Origin: Actinoallomurus soli
Lineage (GTDB): Bacteria > Actinomycetota > Actinomycetes > Streptosporangiales > Streptosporangiaceae
Assembly: GCF_024055715.1 (NCBI RefSeq)
Contig: NZ_JAMXMV010000033.1
Location: 1-64,000 of the forward strand
Length of the DNA stretch: 64,000 nucleotides
Direction of reading: 5' to 3'
The notes beneath the pieces were generated by a model that ran no database searches, was not told where the DNA came from, and saw only the letters and a list, made by a program, of their open reading frames with translations. Positions 36,748-45,797 of this stretch are shown piece by piece. A program made the position numbers and the translations under genes. Numbering within the stretch: position 1 is the stretch's first letter; each line of letters begins with the position of its first letter.

Positions 36748-39573
36748 ATGACGGAGACGGTGAGCGGCTCAGCCCGACGGGGCAAGGCGGGTCGCAAGGG
36801 CCTGAAGATGGAGCGCATCTTCACGCGGCCGGGCGTCCACCCGTACGACGACGTCCGGTGGGAGCGGCGCGACGTCGTCATGACCAACTGGCGCGACGGG
36901 TCGGTGAACTTCGAGCAGAAGGGCGTCGAGTTCCCCGCCACCTGGTCCGTCAACGCGGTCAACATCGTCACCTCGAAGTACTTCCGCGGCGCCGTCGGCA
37001 CGCCGCAGCGGGAGTCGAGCCTGAAGCAGCTGGTCGACCGGGTCGTCGGCGTCTACACCGAGACCGGCCGCAAGCACGGCTACTTCGCCTCCGAGGAGGA
37101 CGCCGAGATCTTCGACCACGAGCTGAAGCATGCTCTGGTCAACCAGATCTTCAGCTTCAACTCGCCGGTCTGGTTCAACGTCGGCACCGCCTCGCCGCAG
37201 CAGGTCAGCGCCTGCTTCATCCTGTCCGTGGACGACACGATGGAGTCGATCCTGGACTGGTACAAGGAAGAGGGCGTGATCTTCAAGGGCGGCTCGGGCT
37301 CGGGGGTCAACCTGTCCCGCATCCGCTCCAGCAAGGAGCTGCTGTCCTCCGGCGGCACCGCGAGCGGCCCGGTGTCGTTCATGCGCGGCGCCGACGCCTC
37401 CGCCGGGACGATCAAGTCCGGCGGCGCGACCCGCCGGGCGGCGAAGATGGTCGTCCTCGACGTGGACCACCCGGACGTCGAGGAGTTCATCGAGACCAAG
37501 GCGCGCGAAGAGGACAAGATCCGCGCCCTGCGCGACGCCGGCTTCGACATGGACCTGGGCGGCAGGGACATCGTCAGCGTCCAGTACCAGAACGCCAACA
37601 ACTCCGTCCGCGTCTCCGACGAGTTCATGCGCGCGGTCGAGTCCGGCGACTCCTTCGGCCTGCGGGCCCGCCGCACCGGCGAGGTCATCGGCCAGGTCGA
37701 CGCCAAGGGCCTGTTCCGCAAGCTCGCCCAGGCGGCCTGGGAGTGCGCGGACCCGGGCATCCAGTACGACGACACGATCAACGACTGGCACACCAACCCC
37801 GAGACCGGGCGCATCACGGCGAGCAACCCGTGCTCGGAGTACATGAGCCTGGACAACTCGTCCTGCAACCTCGCCAGCATCAACCTGCTGAAGTTCCTGA
37901 CCGACGACAACGCGTTCGACGTCGAGCGGTTCGTGCAGCTCAGCGAGCTGATCATCACCGCGATGGACATCTCCATCACGTTCGCGGACTTCCCGACCGA
38001 GAAGATCGGCGAGACGACGCGCGCGTACCGCCAGCTCGGCATCGGCTACGCCAACCTCGGCGCGCTGCTGATGGCGACCGGCCACGCGTACGACTCCGAG
38101 GGCGGGCGCTCCATCGCCGCGGCGATCACCTCGCTGATGACCGGCGTGGCCTACCGCCGCTCCGCCGAGCTGGCCGGCGCCGTCGGCACGTACGACGGGT
38201 ACGCCCGCAACGCGGAGGCGCACCAGCGCGTCATGCGCAAGCACGCGGTCGCCAACGACGAGATCCGCACGCTCGACGTGATGGACAAGGCGATCCACAG
38301 CGAGGCCACCAGGCAGTGGCGGCAGTGCCTCAAGGTCGGCGAGAAGAACGGCTACCGCAACGCCCAGGCGTCGCTGCTGGCGCCCACCGGCACGATCGGC
38401 CTCATGATGGACTGCGACACGACGGGCATCGAGCCCGACCTGGCGCTGGTCAAGTACAAGAAGCTGGTCGGCGGCGGCTCGATGCAGATCGTCAACAACA
38501 CCGTCCCGCGCGCCCTGAAGAAGCTCGGCTACCAGCAGGAGCAGATCGAGGCGGTCGTCGAGTACATCGCCGAGCACGGCCACGTCGTCGACGCGCCCGG
38601 CCTGCGCCAGGAGCACTACGAGGTCTTCGACTGCGCGATGGGCGAGCGGGCGATCAGCCCGATGGGCCACGTGCGGATGATGGCCGCGGTGCAGCCGTTC
38701 CTGTCCGGCGCGATCTCCAAGACCGTGAACATGCCGGAGCAGGCCACGGTCGAGGACGTCGAGAAGATCTACTTCGAGGGCTGGAAGCTCGGCCTCAAGG
38801 CCCTGGCGATCTACCGCGACAACTGCAAGGTCGGCCAGCCGCTGTCGGCGGCCAAGAAGAAGACCGAGGAGAAGGTCGAGGAGGCGCCGGCCCCGGCACC
38901 GGTGGTCGAGCGCGGCCCGGTGCGGACCCGCCTGCCCAAGCAGCGGACCGCGACCGTCACCCGGTTCTCCGTCGGCGGTGCCGAGGGCTACATGACCGCC
39001 TCCTGCTACCCGGACAACGGGCTCGGCGAGGTGTTCCTCAAGCTCGGCAAGCAGGGCTCCACGCTCGCCGGGGTCATGGACGCCTTCTCGATGGCGATCT
39101 CCATCAGCCTCCAGTACGGCGTGCCGCTGGAGACCTGGGTGGAGAAGTTCACCAACATGCGGTTCGAGCCGGCCGGTATGACCGACGACCCGGACATCCG
39201 GATGGCGACCTCGATGATGGACTACATCTTCCGCCGTCTCGCCCTCGACCACCTGCCGTACGAGACGCGCGCCGAGCTGGGGATCTTCTCCGCCGAGGAG
39301 CGCACGGCGCAGGCGGCGGGCCAGGACCCGGCCGCGCTGCACGCCGAGGAGGACGTCGAGCGCGAGTCGCTGGCCCAGTCGGTGCCGGTCGAGCAGCCGA
39401 AGGCCAAGGAGGCGGAGCCACTTGAGGCGGCGCACTCCTCGACCGAGCTGATCGAGAGCCACCAGGGCCGTACGGCGGACGCGCCGCTGTGCCTGACCTG
39501 CGGCACGAAGATGCGCCCGGCCGGCAGCTGCTATGTCTGCGAGGGCTGCGGCTCCACCAGCGGCTGCAGCTGA
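36748..39573 (+). CDS. nrdJ: Vitamin B12-dependent ribonucleotide reductase
   Basis: A class II ribonucleotide reductase of 941 residues that makes deoxyribonucleotides using adenosylcobalamin. Signatures are QIFSFNSPVWFNVG, KGGSGSGVNLSRIRSSKE, NPCSEYMSLDNSSCNLASIN (active-site cysteines) and APTGTIGLMMDCDTTGIEPD. The extra C-terminal region ends in a redox/zinc-like tail, LCLTCGTKMRPAGSCYVCEG. I start at the ATG at 36748 with AAGGGGA upstream; a GTG at 36727 is less likely. It needs cobalamin and works with or without oxygen. It shares the nrdR promoter. Confidence 0.97.
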   Translation: MTETVSGSARRGKAGRKGLKMERIFTRPGVHPYDDVRWERRDVVMTNWRDGSVNFEQKGVEFPATWSVNAVNIVTSKYFRGAVGTPQRESSLKQLVDRVVGVYTETGRKHGYFASEEDAEIFDHELKHALVNQIFSFNSPVWFNVGTASPQQVSACFILSVDDTMESILDWYKEEGVIFKGGSGSGVNLSRIRSSKELLSSGGTASGPVSFMRGADASAGTIKSGGATRRAAKMVVLDVDHPDVEEFIETKAREEDKIRALRDAGFDMDLGGRDIVSVQYQNANNSVRVSDEFMRAVESGDSFGLRARRTGEVIGQVDAKGLFRKLAQAAWECADPGIQYDDTINDWHTNPETGRITASNPCSEYMSLDNSSCNLASINLLKFLTDDNAFDVERFVQLSELIITAMDISITFADFPTEKIGETTRAYRQLGIGYANLGALLMATGHAYDSEGGRSIAAAITSLMTGVAYRRSAELAGAVGTYDGYARNAEAHQRVMRKHAVANDEIRTLDVMDKAIHSEATRQWRQCLKVGEKNGYRNAQASLLAPTGTIGLMMDCDTTGIEPDLALVKYKKLVGGGSMQIVNNTVPRALKKLGYQQEQIEAVVEYIAEHGHVVDAPGLRQEHYEVFDCAMGERAISPMGHVRMMAAVQPFLSGAISKTVNMPEQATVEDVEKIYFEGWKLGLKALAIYRDNCKVGQPLSAAKKKTEEKVEEAPAPAPVVERGPVRTRLPKQRTATVTRFSVGGAEGYMTASCYPDNGLGEVFLKLGKQGSTLAGVMDAFSMAISISLQYGVPLETWVEKFTNMRFEPAGMTDDPDIRMATSMMDYIFRRLALDHLPYETRAELGIFSAEERTAQAAGQDPAALHAEEDVERESLAQSVPVEQPKAKEAEPLEAAHSSTELIESHQGRTADAPLCLTCGTKMRPAGSCYVCEGCGSTSGCS

Positions 39574-39638
39574 GAACAGGCCACGTCGCAGCCGATGCGA
39601 CACCCGGGCTGATCGGCTACGCCGGTCGTGTCTGGTGA

Positions 39639-39673
39639 CGAGGGGGATCCGGAGCTGCTCCGGATCCCCCTCG
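39639..39673 (+). terminator. Strong hairpin terminator after nrdJ
   Basis: A 16-bp perfect stem: CGAGGGGGATCCGGAG (39639-39654) and its complement (39658-39673) around a CTG loop. Confidence 0.85.
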
Positions 39674-39768
39674 ACGTGGCGCCCCGGCTGTCGCGTCCGG
39701 TGGATACCAGGGCCTATCAGGGATCTTCCCGATGCCGCCGGCGATGGGTCGGGGCCAGGCTCGACGTC

Positions 39769-40077
39769 ATGACCACGTCAGAACCCGCGGACCGGATTCC
39801 GGCCGGCGTCGTCCGCGGATTCCGCGATGAGCTCGTTCGCGACGAGCTCGATCGCGTCTCGCCGATGTGCCGGGTCATCATCGACCAGGCCGCCATGATG
39901 GCACGACTCCGGACACCTGCCGGAGAGGTCGTCGAGTGGTGAGAGGCCCCCAACGAGGCCGGCGGGACCTCCATCTACCTGCGCCGGCTCGCCGCCGACG
40001 GCGGAGACGAGGAGGGAAGCACCCAGGGCGACGGCGCCGAGGGCCTGCCGCCCGGCGTGCCCCCATGCTCATCGTGA
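39769..40077 (+). pseudogene. Small unknown gene interrupted by an in-frame TGA
   Basis: From ATG 39769 the frame encodes 57 residues (MTTSEPADRIPAGVVRGFRD, then MCRVIIDQAAMMARLRTPAG) and stops at TGA 39940-39942. Reading on in the same frame gives a further coding-like stretch (EAPNEAGGTSIYLRRLAADG) to a TGA at 40075-40077 that overlaps the next start. GC-rich third positions continue past the first stop. So either the gene is split by a point nonsense mutation (TGG to TGA is one step), or it simply ends early. No family recognised. Confidence 0.4.
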
Positions 40078-40349
40078 TCGAGGAGACGCTACGGCGCGGC
40101 CGCTGGTTCGTGGGCGGCCACCTGTTCAGGCCCGGAGCGGTGGCGGTTCGTCTCGACTTCGAGGACGGCCACAGCCACGAGGTCGCCGTGCAACCCAACG
40201 GCTACTTCCTGGATCTCCTGCCCAGGTCCTCGGAGGCGCAGCCGTGGCGGTTCGATGCCGTGGCCCTCGACGGTCATGGCAGGCTCATCGAGCGCCACGC
40301 GGGCCGCCGCACTCTCGATGATCTCCCCGGCGAAGCGGAACCGTCCTGA
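40065..40349 (+). CDS. Small protein of unknown function
   Basis: A 94-residue protein starting MLIVIEETLRRGRWFVGGHL. It has a beta-rich, mixed-charge composition (AVAVRLDFEDGHSHEVAVQP, RFDAVALDGHGRLIER) and no membrane segment. I do not recognise the family. It overlaps the end of the interrupted upstream frame by 13 bases, so it was probably translated with it. There is no clear ribosome site of its own. It is convergent with the SDR gene. Confidence 0.5.
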   Translation: MLIVIEETLRRGRWFVGGHLFRPGAVAVRLDFEDGHSHEVAVQPNGYFLDLLPRSSEAQPWRFDAVALDGHGRLIERHAGRRTLDDLPGEAEPS

Positions 40350-40376
40350 GCCCACGTCGGCCGGCGGGCCGGCGGG

Positions 40377-41159
40377 TCAGGCGCCGGCGCCGCCGTCCAC
40401 CGGCACGATCGCGCCGGTCACCATCGAGGCCCGGTCGCTGAGCAGCCACGCGGCCACCTCGGCGACCTCGCGGGGCTCGGCCATCCGGCCGAGCGGGACG
40501 CTCGCGTTGATGCTCTCGACGACGCCCGGGGACGCCGCCTCCCACTCGTCGATCATCTGCGTGGCGGTGCCGCCGGGGGTGATGCCGTTGACCCGGATGC
40601 CCTGCGGGGCCCAGGTCACCGCGGCGGTCTCGGTGAGGCTGTTGAGCGCGCGCTTCATCGCGCCGTACGCGGGGAGAGCCGGGTTCGCGCGGCGGCTGCC
40701 GATGCTCGAGGTGTTGACGATCGCCCCGCCACCGCCCCGGCGCATCAGCGCGGCCTCGGCCGTCATCGCGGTCCAGTGCGCGCGGAAGTTCACCGCGAAC
40801 TGCTGCTCGACCTCCTCGTCGCTCGTCGTGTCGAGCGGACCGGGCTGCTGGCCGGCCGCGCCGTTGTTGAAGGCGCCGTCGAGCCGTCCGTGCAGCTCCT
40901 CGACGCGGTCGATCGCCGCGCGAATGCTCGCGCGGTCGGCGAGGTCCATGGTCACGGCGTCCGCGACGCCGCCGTCGGCGCGGATCTCGGCGACGATCCG
41001 CTGGAGGGCGTCGGTGCCGCGGGCGGCGAGCACGACGGCGGCGCCCTCGGCGGCGAAGAGCCGGGCCGCGGCCGCCCCGATGCCGCGGCTGGCGCCGGTG
41101 ATGAACAGGACCTTGCCGGTGAGCAGGCCGATAGAGGTGATGTCGATGTGGTTCGTCAT
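40377..41159 (-). CDS. Short-chain dehydrogenase/reductase
   Basis: A 260-residue SDR. The cofactor motif is FITGASRGIGAAAA; the catalytic serine lies in IVNTSSIGS and the Tyr-x3-Lys in YGAMKRALN. The usual NNAG is NNGAAG here, a small deviation. The end, GAIVPVDGG, is typical of FabG-like and glucose dehydrogenase-like enzymes. The NAD/NADP preference is unclear. The ATG is at 41159. It is divergent from an XRE-type regulator with 86 bp between, a pairing common in actinomycetes where the regulator controls the SDR. Confidence 0.92.
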   Translation of the reverse strand: MTNHIDITSIGLLTGKVLFITGASRGIGAAAARLFAAEGAAVVLAARGTDALQRIVAEIRADGGVADAVTMDLADRASIRAAIDRVEELHGRLDGAFNNGAAGQQPGPLDTTSDEEVEQQFAVNFRAHWTAMTAEAALMRRGGGGAIVNTSSIGSRRANPALPAYGAMKRALNSLTETAAVTWAPQGIRVNGITPGGTATQMIDEWEAASPGVVESINASVPLGRMAEPREVAEVAAWLLSDRASMVTGAIVPVDGGAGA

Positions 41160-41245
41160 GACGCCAGTGTCGAACCGGCCCCGGGACCGGATGCAGGCAC
41201 AGGGAGTACCAGGATCCGCCGCCGGACGGCGTGCAGACTTGAGCC

Positions 41246-42103
41246 ATGGACAGACAAGAGCTCGGGGCGTTCCTCCGTAGCCGTCGCGAGCGGCTCCGGC
41301 CGGAGGACGTCGGCCTCCCCTCGGGCCCGCGGCGCCGGACGCCGGGTCTTCGCCGCGAGGAGGTGGCGGTCCTCGCGCACATCTCCACCGAGTACTACGT
41401 CCGGCTGGAGCAGGGCAGGGCGCCGCGGCCCTCGGGGGAGGTCCTCGCCGGGATCGCGGGCGCGCTGCGGCTCACGGACGCCGAGTCCGACCACCTCCAC
41501 CTCCTCGCCGGCACGGCGCCGAGCCGTACCGGACTGCACCGGCGCGACGTCCGCCCGAGCATCCTCGCGCTCCTCGAGCGGCTGCCGCAGACGGCCGCCT
41601 TCGTGATCTCCGCCACGTTCGAGGTCCTCGCCTGGAACGACCTCGCGGCCGCGCTCATGGAGGACTTCGCTCCGCTCGCCCCGGAGGACCGCAATCTCGC
41701 GCGCCGGGTATTCCTCGGATCGGCCGGCGCCGATACGACGCTGTACGGGGTCTCCGACGCCACCGAGTTCCGGCACCACGTCGTCATGGAGCTCCGGTCC
41801 GCCGTCGCCCGGTACCCCTCCGATCCGGCGGTCACCGGACTCGTCGACGAGCTCCGCGAGGGCAGCCCGGAGTTCGCCCGGCTCTGGGAGCGGCACGACG
41901 TGCAGGCCGCGTCGATGCTCACGAAGACCTTCCGGCACCCGGTCGTCGGGGAGGTCACCGTCGACTGCGACGCGCTGGCGCTCACGGACCGCGACCAGCA
42001 CCTCGTGCTCTACAGCGCGCCGCCGGGATCCCGCAGCGCGGAGGCTCTCGCCCTCCTCAGCGTCCTCGGAGCCGAGTACGTCGATGCGAGCAGGCCGCGC
42101 TGA
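41246..42103 (+). CDS. XRE-family regulator with MmyB-type sensor domain
   Basis: A 285-residue regulator. The XRE helix-turn-helix (about 5-75) contains RTPGLRREEVAVLAHISTEY and YVRLEQGRAPRPS. The MmyB-like PAS-fold ligand domain follows (about 100-275; AFVISATFEVLAWNDLAAAL, FRHPVVGEVTVDCDALAL), which binds fatty acid-like ligands in studied members. The ATG is at 41246. It is divergent from the SDR at 40377, which is the likely target. Confidence 0.92.
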   Translation: MDRQELGAFLRSRRERLRPEDVGLPSGPRRRTPGLRREEVAVLAHISTEYYVRLEQGRAPRPSGEVLAGIAGALRLTDAESDHLHLLAGTAPSRTGLHRRDVRPSILALLERLPQTAAFVISATFEVLAWNDLAAALMEDFAPLAPEDRNLARRVFLGSAGADTTLYGVSDATEFRHHVVMELRSAVARYPSDPAVTGLVDELREGSPEFARLWERHDVQAASMLTKTFRHPVVGEVTVDCDALALTDRDQHLVLYSAPPGSRSAEALALLSVLGAEYVDASRPR

Positions 42104-42140
42104 CGGAGCGAGTGACACCGCGCCGGGCCCCACGATCGTC

Positions 42141-42335
42141 GTGAACCCGGAAGCCATGATCGAGCCATCCCTGGATGGACCCTACTGCCTGGCCTACCAG
42201 CCCTACACCGATCCCAATGACCCCGCGCGCATGGTGGTCGTCGAGCAGTGGGCCGACCGCCGAGCCCTCGACGAACACTTCACCACCTCCCATCTCCACC
42301 ACGCGCGGCAGCGGGTCGTGGTGATCCACGTGTGA
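42141..42335 (+). pseudogene. Remnant of an antibiotic biosynthesis monooxygenase (ABM) domain
   Basis: The frame contains MIEPSLDGPYCLAYQPYTDP, NDPARMVVVEQW and ADRRALDEHFTTSHL, the middle and end of a YgiN-like ABM monooxygenase. The roughly 25-residue first strand-helix that such proteins need is missing, and the C-terminus (ARQRVVVIHV) is not the normal one. No good start is present. It is a leftover between the XRE gene and the flavoprotein. Confidence 0.6.
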
Positions 42336-42471
42336 CGACGACGTCGCCTCGTCTCAGCGTTCCGGCCGATGGTTCGGGGATCTGTGTCGCGCGTCACAGC
42401 GGCTCCATGTCACGGACGGGCGGGCAGCCTCCATCTCGTGGTCGTCAACGTAGATGGAGGAAGGCGGAACG

Positions 42472-43677
42472 ATGAGCGAGCACCACGAAGCCGGCGCGGG
42501 GACCGCACACCGCGTGGTGATCCTGGGAGCGGGGTACGCGGGCCTGTCCGCGGCGATCCAGCTCGCGGCCCGCGTCAGGCGGCGCGGGGACGTGGAGGTG
42601 ACCCTGGTGAACGCGCAGGAGCGGTTCACCGAGCGCCTGCGGCTGCACATGACGGCGACCGGGCGGCCGACGGCGGAGCTGAGCATCCCGGAGCTGCTGG
42701 AGGGGACGGGCGCGCGGTTCGTACGAGGCTGGGTGACGGCGGTCGACCTGGAGGCGAGGATCGTACGGATCGACGACGAACGCGTCCTGTCCTACGACAC
42801 GCTCGTGTACGGCCTGGGCGGCGTGGCCGACACGGCGGCGGTTCCAGGGGTGGAGGGTCACGCGTACACCCTGGACGGCGCGCAGAACGCCGAGGTCCTG
42901 GCGGGCCGGCTGGAAGGGCTGGGCGGCGGCACGGTGGTGGTCGCCGGCAGTGGGCTGACCGGCGTCGAGTCGGCCGCGGAGATCGCGGAGCGGTACCCGG
43001 AGCTGAACGTCGTGCTGCTGGGCAGGCGGGAACCCGGCGCGTCCATGAACCCGAAGGCCCGGGCCTACCTGCGGTCCGCGCTCGACCGCCTGGGCGTGAC
43101 GGTGCGCGGCGGGGTCGAGGTGACGAAGGTGCTGCCCGACGCGGTCGAACTGGCCGGCGGGGAGACCGTGCCGGCCGACGTGGTCCTGTGGACGGGCGGT
43201 ACGCGGGTGTCGCCGCTGGCGGCCGCGGCCGGGCTGACCGTCGATGAGCGCGGCCGTGTCGTCACCGACGCCGCGCTGCGGTCGGTGTCGCACCCGGAGG
43301 TGTTCGCGGTGGGCGACGCCGCCGCGATCCGCCAGGGCTACGGCGTCATGCACGGCACCTGCCAGAGCGGCATGCCGACCGGTGTGCACGCCGCGGTGTC
43401 CATCCTCCGCGTGCTGAAGGGCAGGCGGCCCAGGCCGTTCCGCTTCGGCTACTACCACACGCCGGTGAGCCTGGGCCGGAAGGACGCGGTCGTGCAGTTC
43501 ACCCGTCCCGACGACAGCCCGCGGCGGTTCTACCTGACCGGCCGCCTCGCGGCCCGCTATAAGGAGACGGTGACCGCCTCCCCCTGGCCCACTTGGACCC
43601 GTATGAAGAAGATGCCCGCCTCCGGGGCGTTCTGGCCCCGCGGCGGCCGCTTCACCCGCGTACGGGAGGCGCGGTGA
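42472..43677 (+). CDS. NDH-2-like FAD/NAD(P) oxidoreductase
   Basis: A 401-residue two-dinucleotide-binding-domain flavoprotein. The FAD motif is VVILGAGYAGLSAAI, the NAD(P) motif GGTVVVAGSGLTGVESAAEI, and the FAD-contact GD motif FAVGDAAAIRQ. It resembles type II NADH dehydrogenases and related reductases but lacks a clear membrane anchor. The ATG at 42472 follows an A/G-rich ribosome site. It overlaps the sigma factor gene by GTGA, so they are one operon; ECF41 sigma factors are commonly paired with such oxidoreductases. Confidence 0.9.
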   Translation: MSEHHEAGAGTAHRVVILGAGYAGLSAAIQLAARVRRRGDVEVTLVNAQERFTERLRLHMTATGRPTAELSIPELLEGTGARFVRGWVTAVDLEARIVRIDDERVLSYDTLVYGLGGVADTAAVPGVEGHAYTLDGAQNAEVLAGRLEGLGGGTVVVAGSGLTGVESAAEIAERYPELNVVLLGRREPGASMNPKARAYLRSALDRLGVTVRGGVEVTKVLPDAVELAGGETVPADVVLWTGGTRVSPLAAAAGLTVDERGRVVTDAALRSVSHPEVFAVGDAAAIRQGYGVMHGTCQSGMPTGVHAAVSILRVLKGRRPRPFRFGYYHTPVSLGRKDAVVQFTRPDDSPRRFYLTGRLAARYKETVTASPWPTWTRMKKMPASGAFWPRGGRFTRVREAR

Positions 43678-44594
43678 CCCAGTCCTTCCCGGACCTCGAC
43701 CAGCAGGTGTTCCACCAGCACCGCACCCTGCTGTTCTCGGTGGCCTACCGCATCCTCGGCACCGCGGCCGACGCCGAGGACGCGGTCCAGGACGCCTGGA
43801 TCAAGTGGTCGGCGGCCGATCGCTCGCTGGTGGCCGACCCCAAGGCGTACCTGGCGCGGATCGTGGCGAATCTGGCGCTGGAACGGCTGCGCTCCACCCG
43901 GTACCAGCGGGAGACCTATGTGGGGCCGTGGCTCCCGGAGCCCGTCCTCACCGACGCCGACACCGCCGACATCGTCGCGGACGCCGACTCGGTGTCCATG
44001 GCGATGCTGGTCGTGCTGGAGACGCTGAGCCCGCTGGAGCGCGCCGTGTTCGTGCTCAAGGAGGTCTTCGGCTTCGGTCACGCCGAGATCGCCGAGGCGG
44101 TGGAACGCTCCGAGGCCGCGGTACGGCAGGCCGCGCACCGTGCCCGCGAGCACGTGCGGGCCCGGCGGCCACGCTTCGCCACGGACCGCGCGCGGCAGCG
44201 GGAGGTCACCGAGCGGTTCCTGGCCGCCGCGACCGGCGGTGACGTCAACGCCCTGATGGAGCTCCTGTCCCCGGACGTCACGCTGTGGACCGACGGGGGC
44301 GGCAAGGTCCGTCAGGCCCTGCGCCCGGTCGTCGGCGCGGCGACGGTCGCGGCCTGGTTCGCGGCCATCGGCACCGTCCCCTACCAGGGCGTCGAACCCG
44401 CCGACATGCGCGCCGACCTCGTCGAGATCAACGGGGGGCCGGGCATGGTCTTCAGCGGCCAGGGCCGCGTGATCGCGACCGTCACCGTCGAACTCGACGC
44501 CGATGGCCGCATCATCACCGTCCACAACGTGGCCAACCCGGACAAGCTCCAGGCCATCGCCGACGGCACCGCCCGCAGTCTCGGCACGCGGTAG
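43674..44594 (+). CDS. ECF41-type RNA polymerase sigma factor with SnoaL-like C-terminus
   Basis: A 306-residue extracytoplasmic-function sigma factor. Sigma region 2 contains LFSVAYRILGTAADAEDAVQDAWIKW (split here for length: LFSVAYRILGTAADAED and AVQDAWIKW). Region 4 contains LSPLERAVFVLKEVF and HAEIAEAVERSEAAVRQAAH. The C-terminal third is an NTF2/SnoaL-like domain (VTLWTDGGGKVRQALRPVVG) that modulates activity in this group in place of a separate anti-sigma factor. It is translationally coupled to the flavoprotein. There is no anti-sigma gene nearby, as expected. Confidence 0.9.
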   Translation: MTQSFPDLDQQVFHQHRTLLFSVAYRILGTAADAEDAVQDAWIKWSAADRSLVADPKAYLARIVANLALERLRSTRYQRETYVGPWLPEPVLTDADTADIVADADSVSMAMLVVLETLSPLERAVFVLKEVFGFGHAEIAEAVERSEAAVRQAAHRAREHVRARRPRFATDRARQREVTERFLAAATGGDVNALMELLSPDVTLWTDGGGKVRQALRPVVGAATVAAWFAAIGTVPYQGVEPADMRADLVEINGGPGMVFSGQGRVIATVTVELDADGRIITVHNVANPDKLQAIADGTARSLGTR

Positions 44595-44625
44595 GGGCCC
44601 GAGCCGAGCGTGACCGGCACTCAGG

Positions 44626-45102
44626 TCACTCGGGGTCGATGATCTCGTCCTCCGGCAGGCTGGACAGGGTCCGCAGGGCCCGGAGGAAGGCGGTGCGGTC
44701 GGCGGCCGGAAGCCGGGCGAGCAGGCGGGTCTCCCGCTCCCTGATGCCGGCCTGGGCCGAGTCCCGCAGCCGCCGTCCCTCGGCGGTGAGCGAGAGCAGC
44801 CGGACCCGGCGGTCGCCGGGGTCGGGCCGGCGCTCGATGAGCCCCCGCTCCTGGAGGCCGTCGAGCACGCCGATGATGCGCGTCTTGTCGGCGCCGATGG
44901 CCTGCGCCAGCGCGTTCTGCGTACGGACGGGCTCCTCGCCCAGGGCCAGCAGCACGGAGTACGCCCACATGGACAGGCCGTGGGCGCGCAGCACCGGCGA
45001 CTCGGCCGCCATCAGCGCCCGGCCCAGCGGCACGATCATCGCCGCCAGGTCGCGCCGTCCGTCATGGGCCGTCCCGTCGTCCAGCGCCCTGCTCTGTGCC
45101 AT
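44626..45102 (-). CDS. MarR-family regulator
   Basis: A 158-residue winged-helix regulator. Its core is MWAYSVLLALGEEPVRTQNALAQAIGAD then KTRIIGVLDGLQERGLIERR and DPGDRRVRLLSLTAEG, the full MarR wing. The ATG at 45102 lacks a good ribosome site and may be leaderless. It is divergent from a TIGR03086 protein, and an almost perfect 29-bp palindrome lies between them, the likely operator for both. Confidence 0.92.
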   Translation of the reverse strand: MAQSRALDDGTAHDGRRDLAAMIVPLGRALMAAESPVLRAHGLSMWAYSVLLALGEEPVRTQNALAQAIGADKTRIIGVLDGLQERGLIERRPDPGDRRVRLLSLTAEGRRLRDSAQAGIRERETRLLARLPAADRTAFLRALRTLSSLPEDEIIDPE

Positions 45103-45139
45103 CCCATGAAAATACGACGTCTCAAAACATGAGCATGGA

Positions 45140-45168
45140 CAGATGATAGGCAGACTGCTTATCATCTG
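45140..45168. promoter_or_regulatory. Near-perfect palindrome, probable MarR operator
   Basis: The arms AGATGATAGGCAG and CTGCTTATCATCT (45141-45167) match at 12 of 13 positions around a single A and extend one more pair to 45140/45168. They lie four bases before the TIGR03086 start. Confidence 0.75.
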
Positions 45169-45171
45169 CTC

Positions 45172-45777
45172 ATGCAGATCATTGATCTTCGCCCGGCGGA
45201 CGAGCGGGCGGTACGCCAGAGCGTCGAGGTGGTGGCGAAGGCGGGCCGCGACGACCTCGGCCGCCCCACGCCGTGCTCGGCCTGGACGCTCGGCGACCTG
45301 CTCGCCCACATGACCGCCCAGCACCGCGGCTTCGCCGCCGCCGCGCGGGGGCGCGGCGGCGACCCCGCGATCTGGCGGCCCCGGCCGCTCGGCGCGGACC
45401 CGGCGGCCGCGTACGCCGAGGCGGCCGAGGAGGTCCTGTCCGCCTTCGCCGGGCGGGACGTGCCGGCCCGGGAGTTCGCCCTCCCCGAGATCGGGCCCGG
45501 CGTGACGGTCCCCGGCGCCCAGGCGATCGGGTTCCACTTCATCGACTATGTGGTGCACGCCTGGGACGTCGCCCGATCCCTCGGGCTGCCGTACGAACTG
45601 GACGACGACCTGGCCGAGGACGCCCTGCGGGTCGCCTCGGCCGTGCCCGGCGGGGAGTACCGGACCCGGCCGGGCGCCTCCTTCGGCCCGGAGCTGCCCG
45701 AGCCCGGGAACCCGTCCTCTCTCGACCGGGTCCTGACGGCACTCGGTCGCTCCCCGAACTGGCCCGGCGGCGCCTGA
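45172..45777 (+). CDS. TIGR03086-family DinB-fold metal-binding protein
   Basis: A 201-residue four-helix DinB-type protein. Conserved features are DLGRPTPCSAWTLGDLLAHM (metal His), then AIGFHFIDYVVHAWDVARS (second His), with GDLLAHMTAQHRG. The family includes mycothiol-dependent maleylpyruvate isomerase relatives and thiol transferases. It probably uses mycothiol and a metal to modify a small toxic compound. The ATG at 45172 sits just behind the operator palindrome. Control by the divergent MarR is likely. Confidence 0.88.
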   Translation: MQIIDLRPADERAVRQSVEVVAKAGRDDLGRPTPCSAWTLGDLLAHMTAQHRGFAAAARGRGGDPAIWRPRPLGADPAAAYAEAAEEVLSAFAGRDVPAREFALPEIGPGVTVPGAQAIGFHFIDYVVHAWDVARSLGLPYELDDDLAEDALRVASAVPGGEYRTRPGASFGPELPEPGNPSSLDRVLTALGRSPNWPGGA

Positions 45778-45797
45778 GAGGGGCGCGGGCGCGGGGA

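Noticed and set aside
36769-39603. A 944-residue leftward open frame antisense to nrdJ
   Set aside because: Clear shadow of a well-conserved gene; no ribosome site and no domain.
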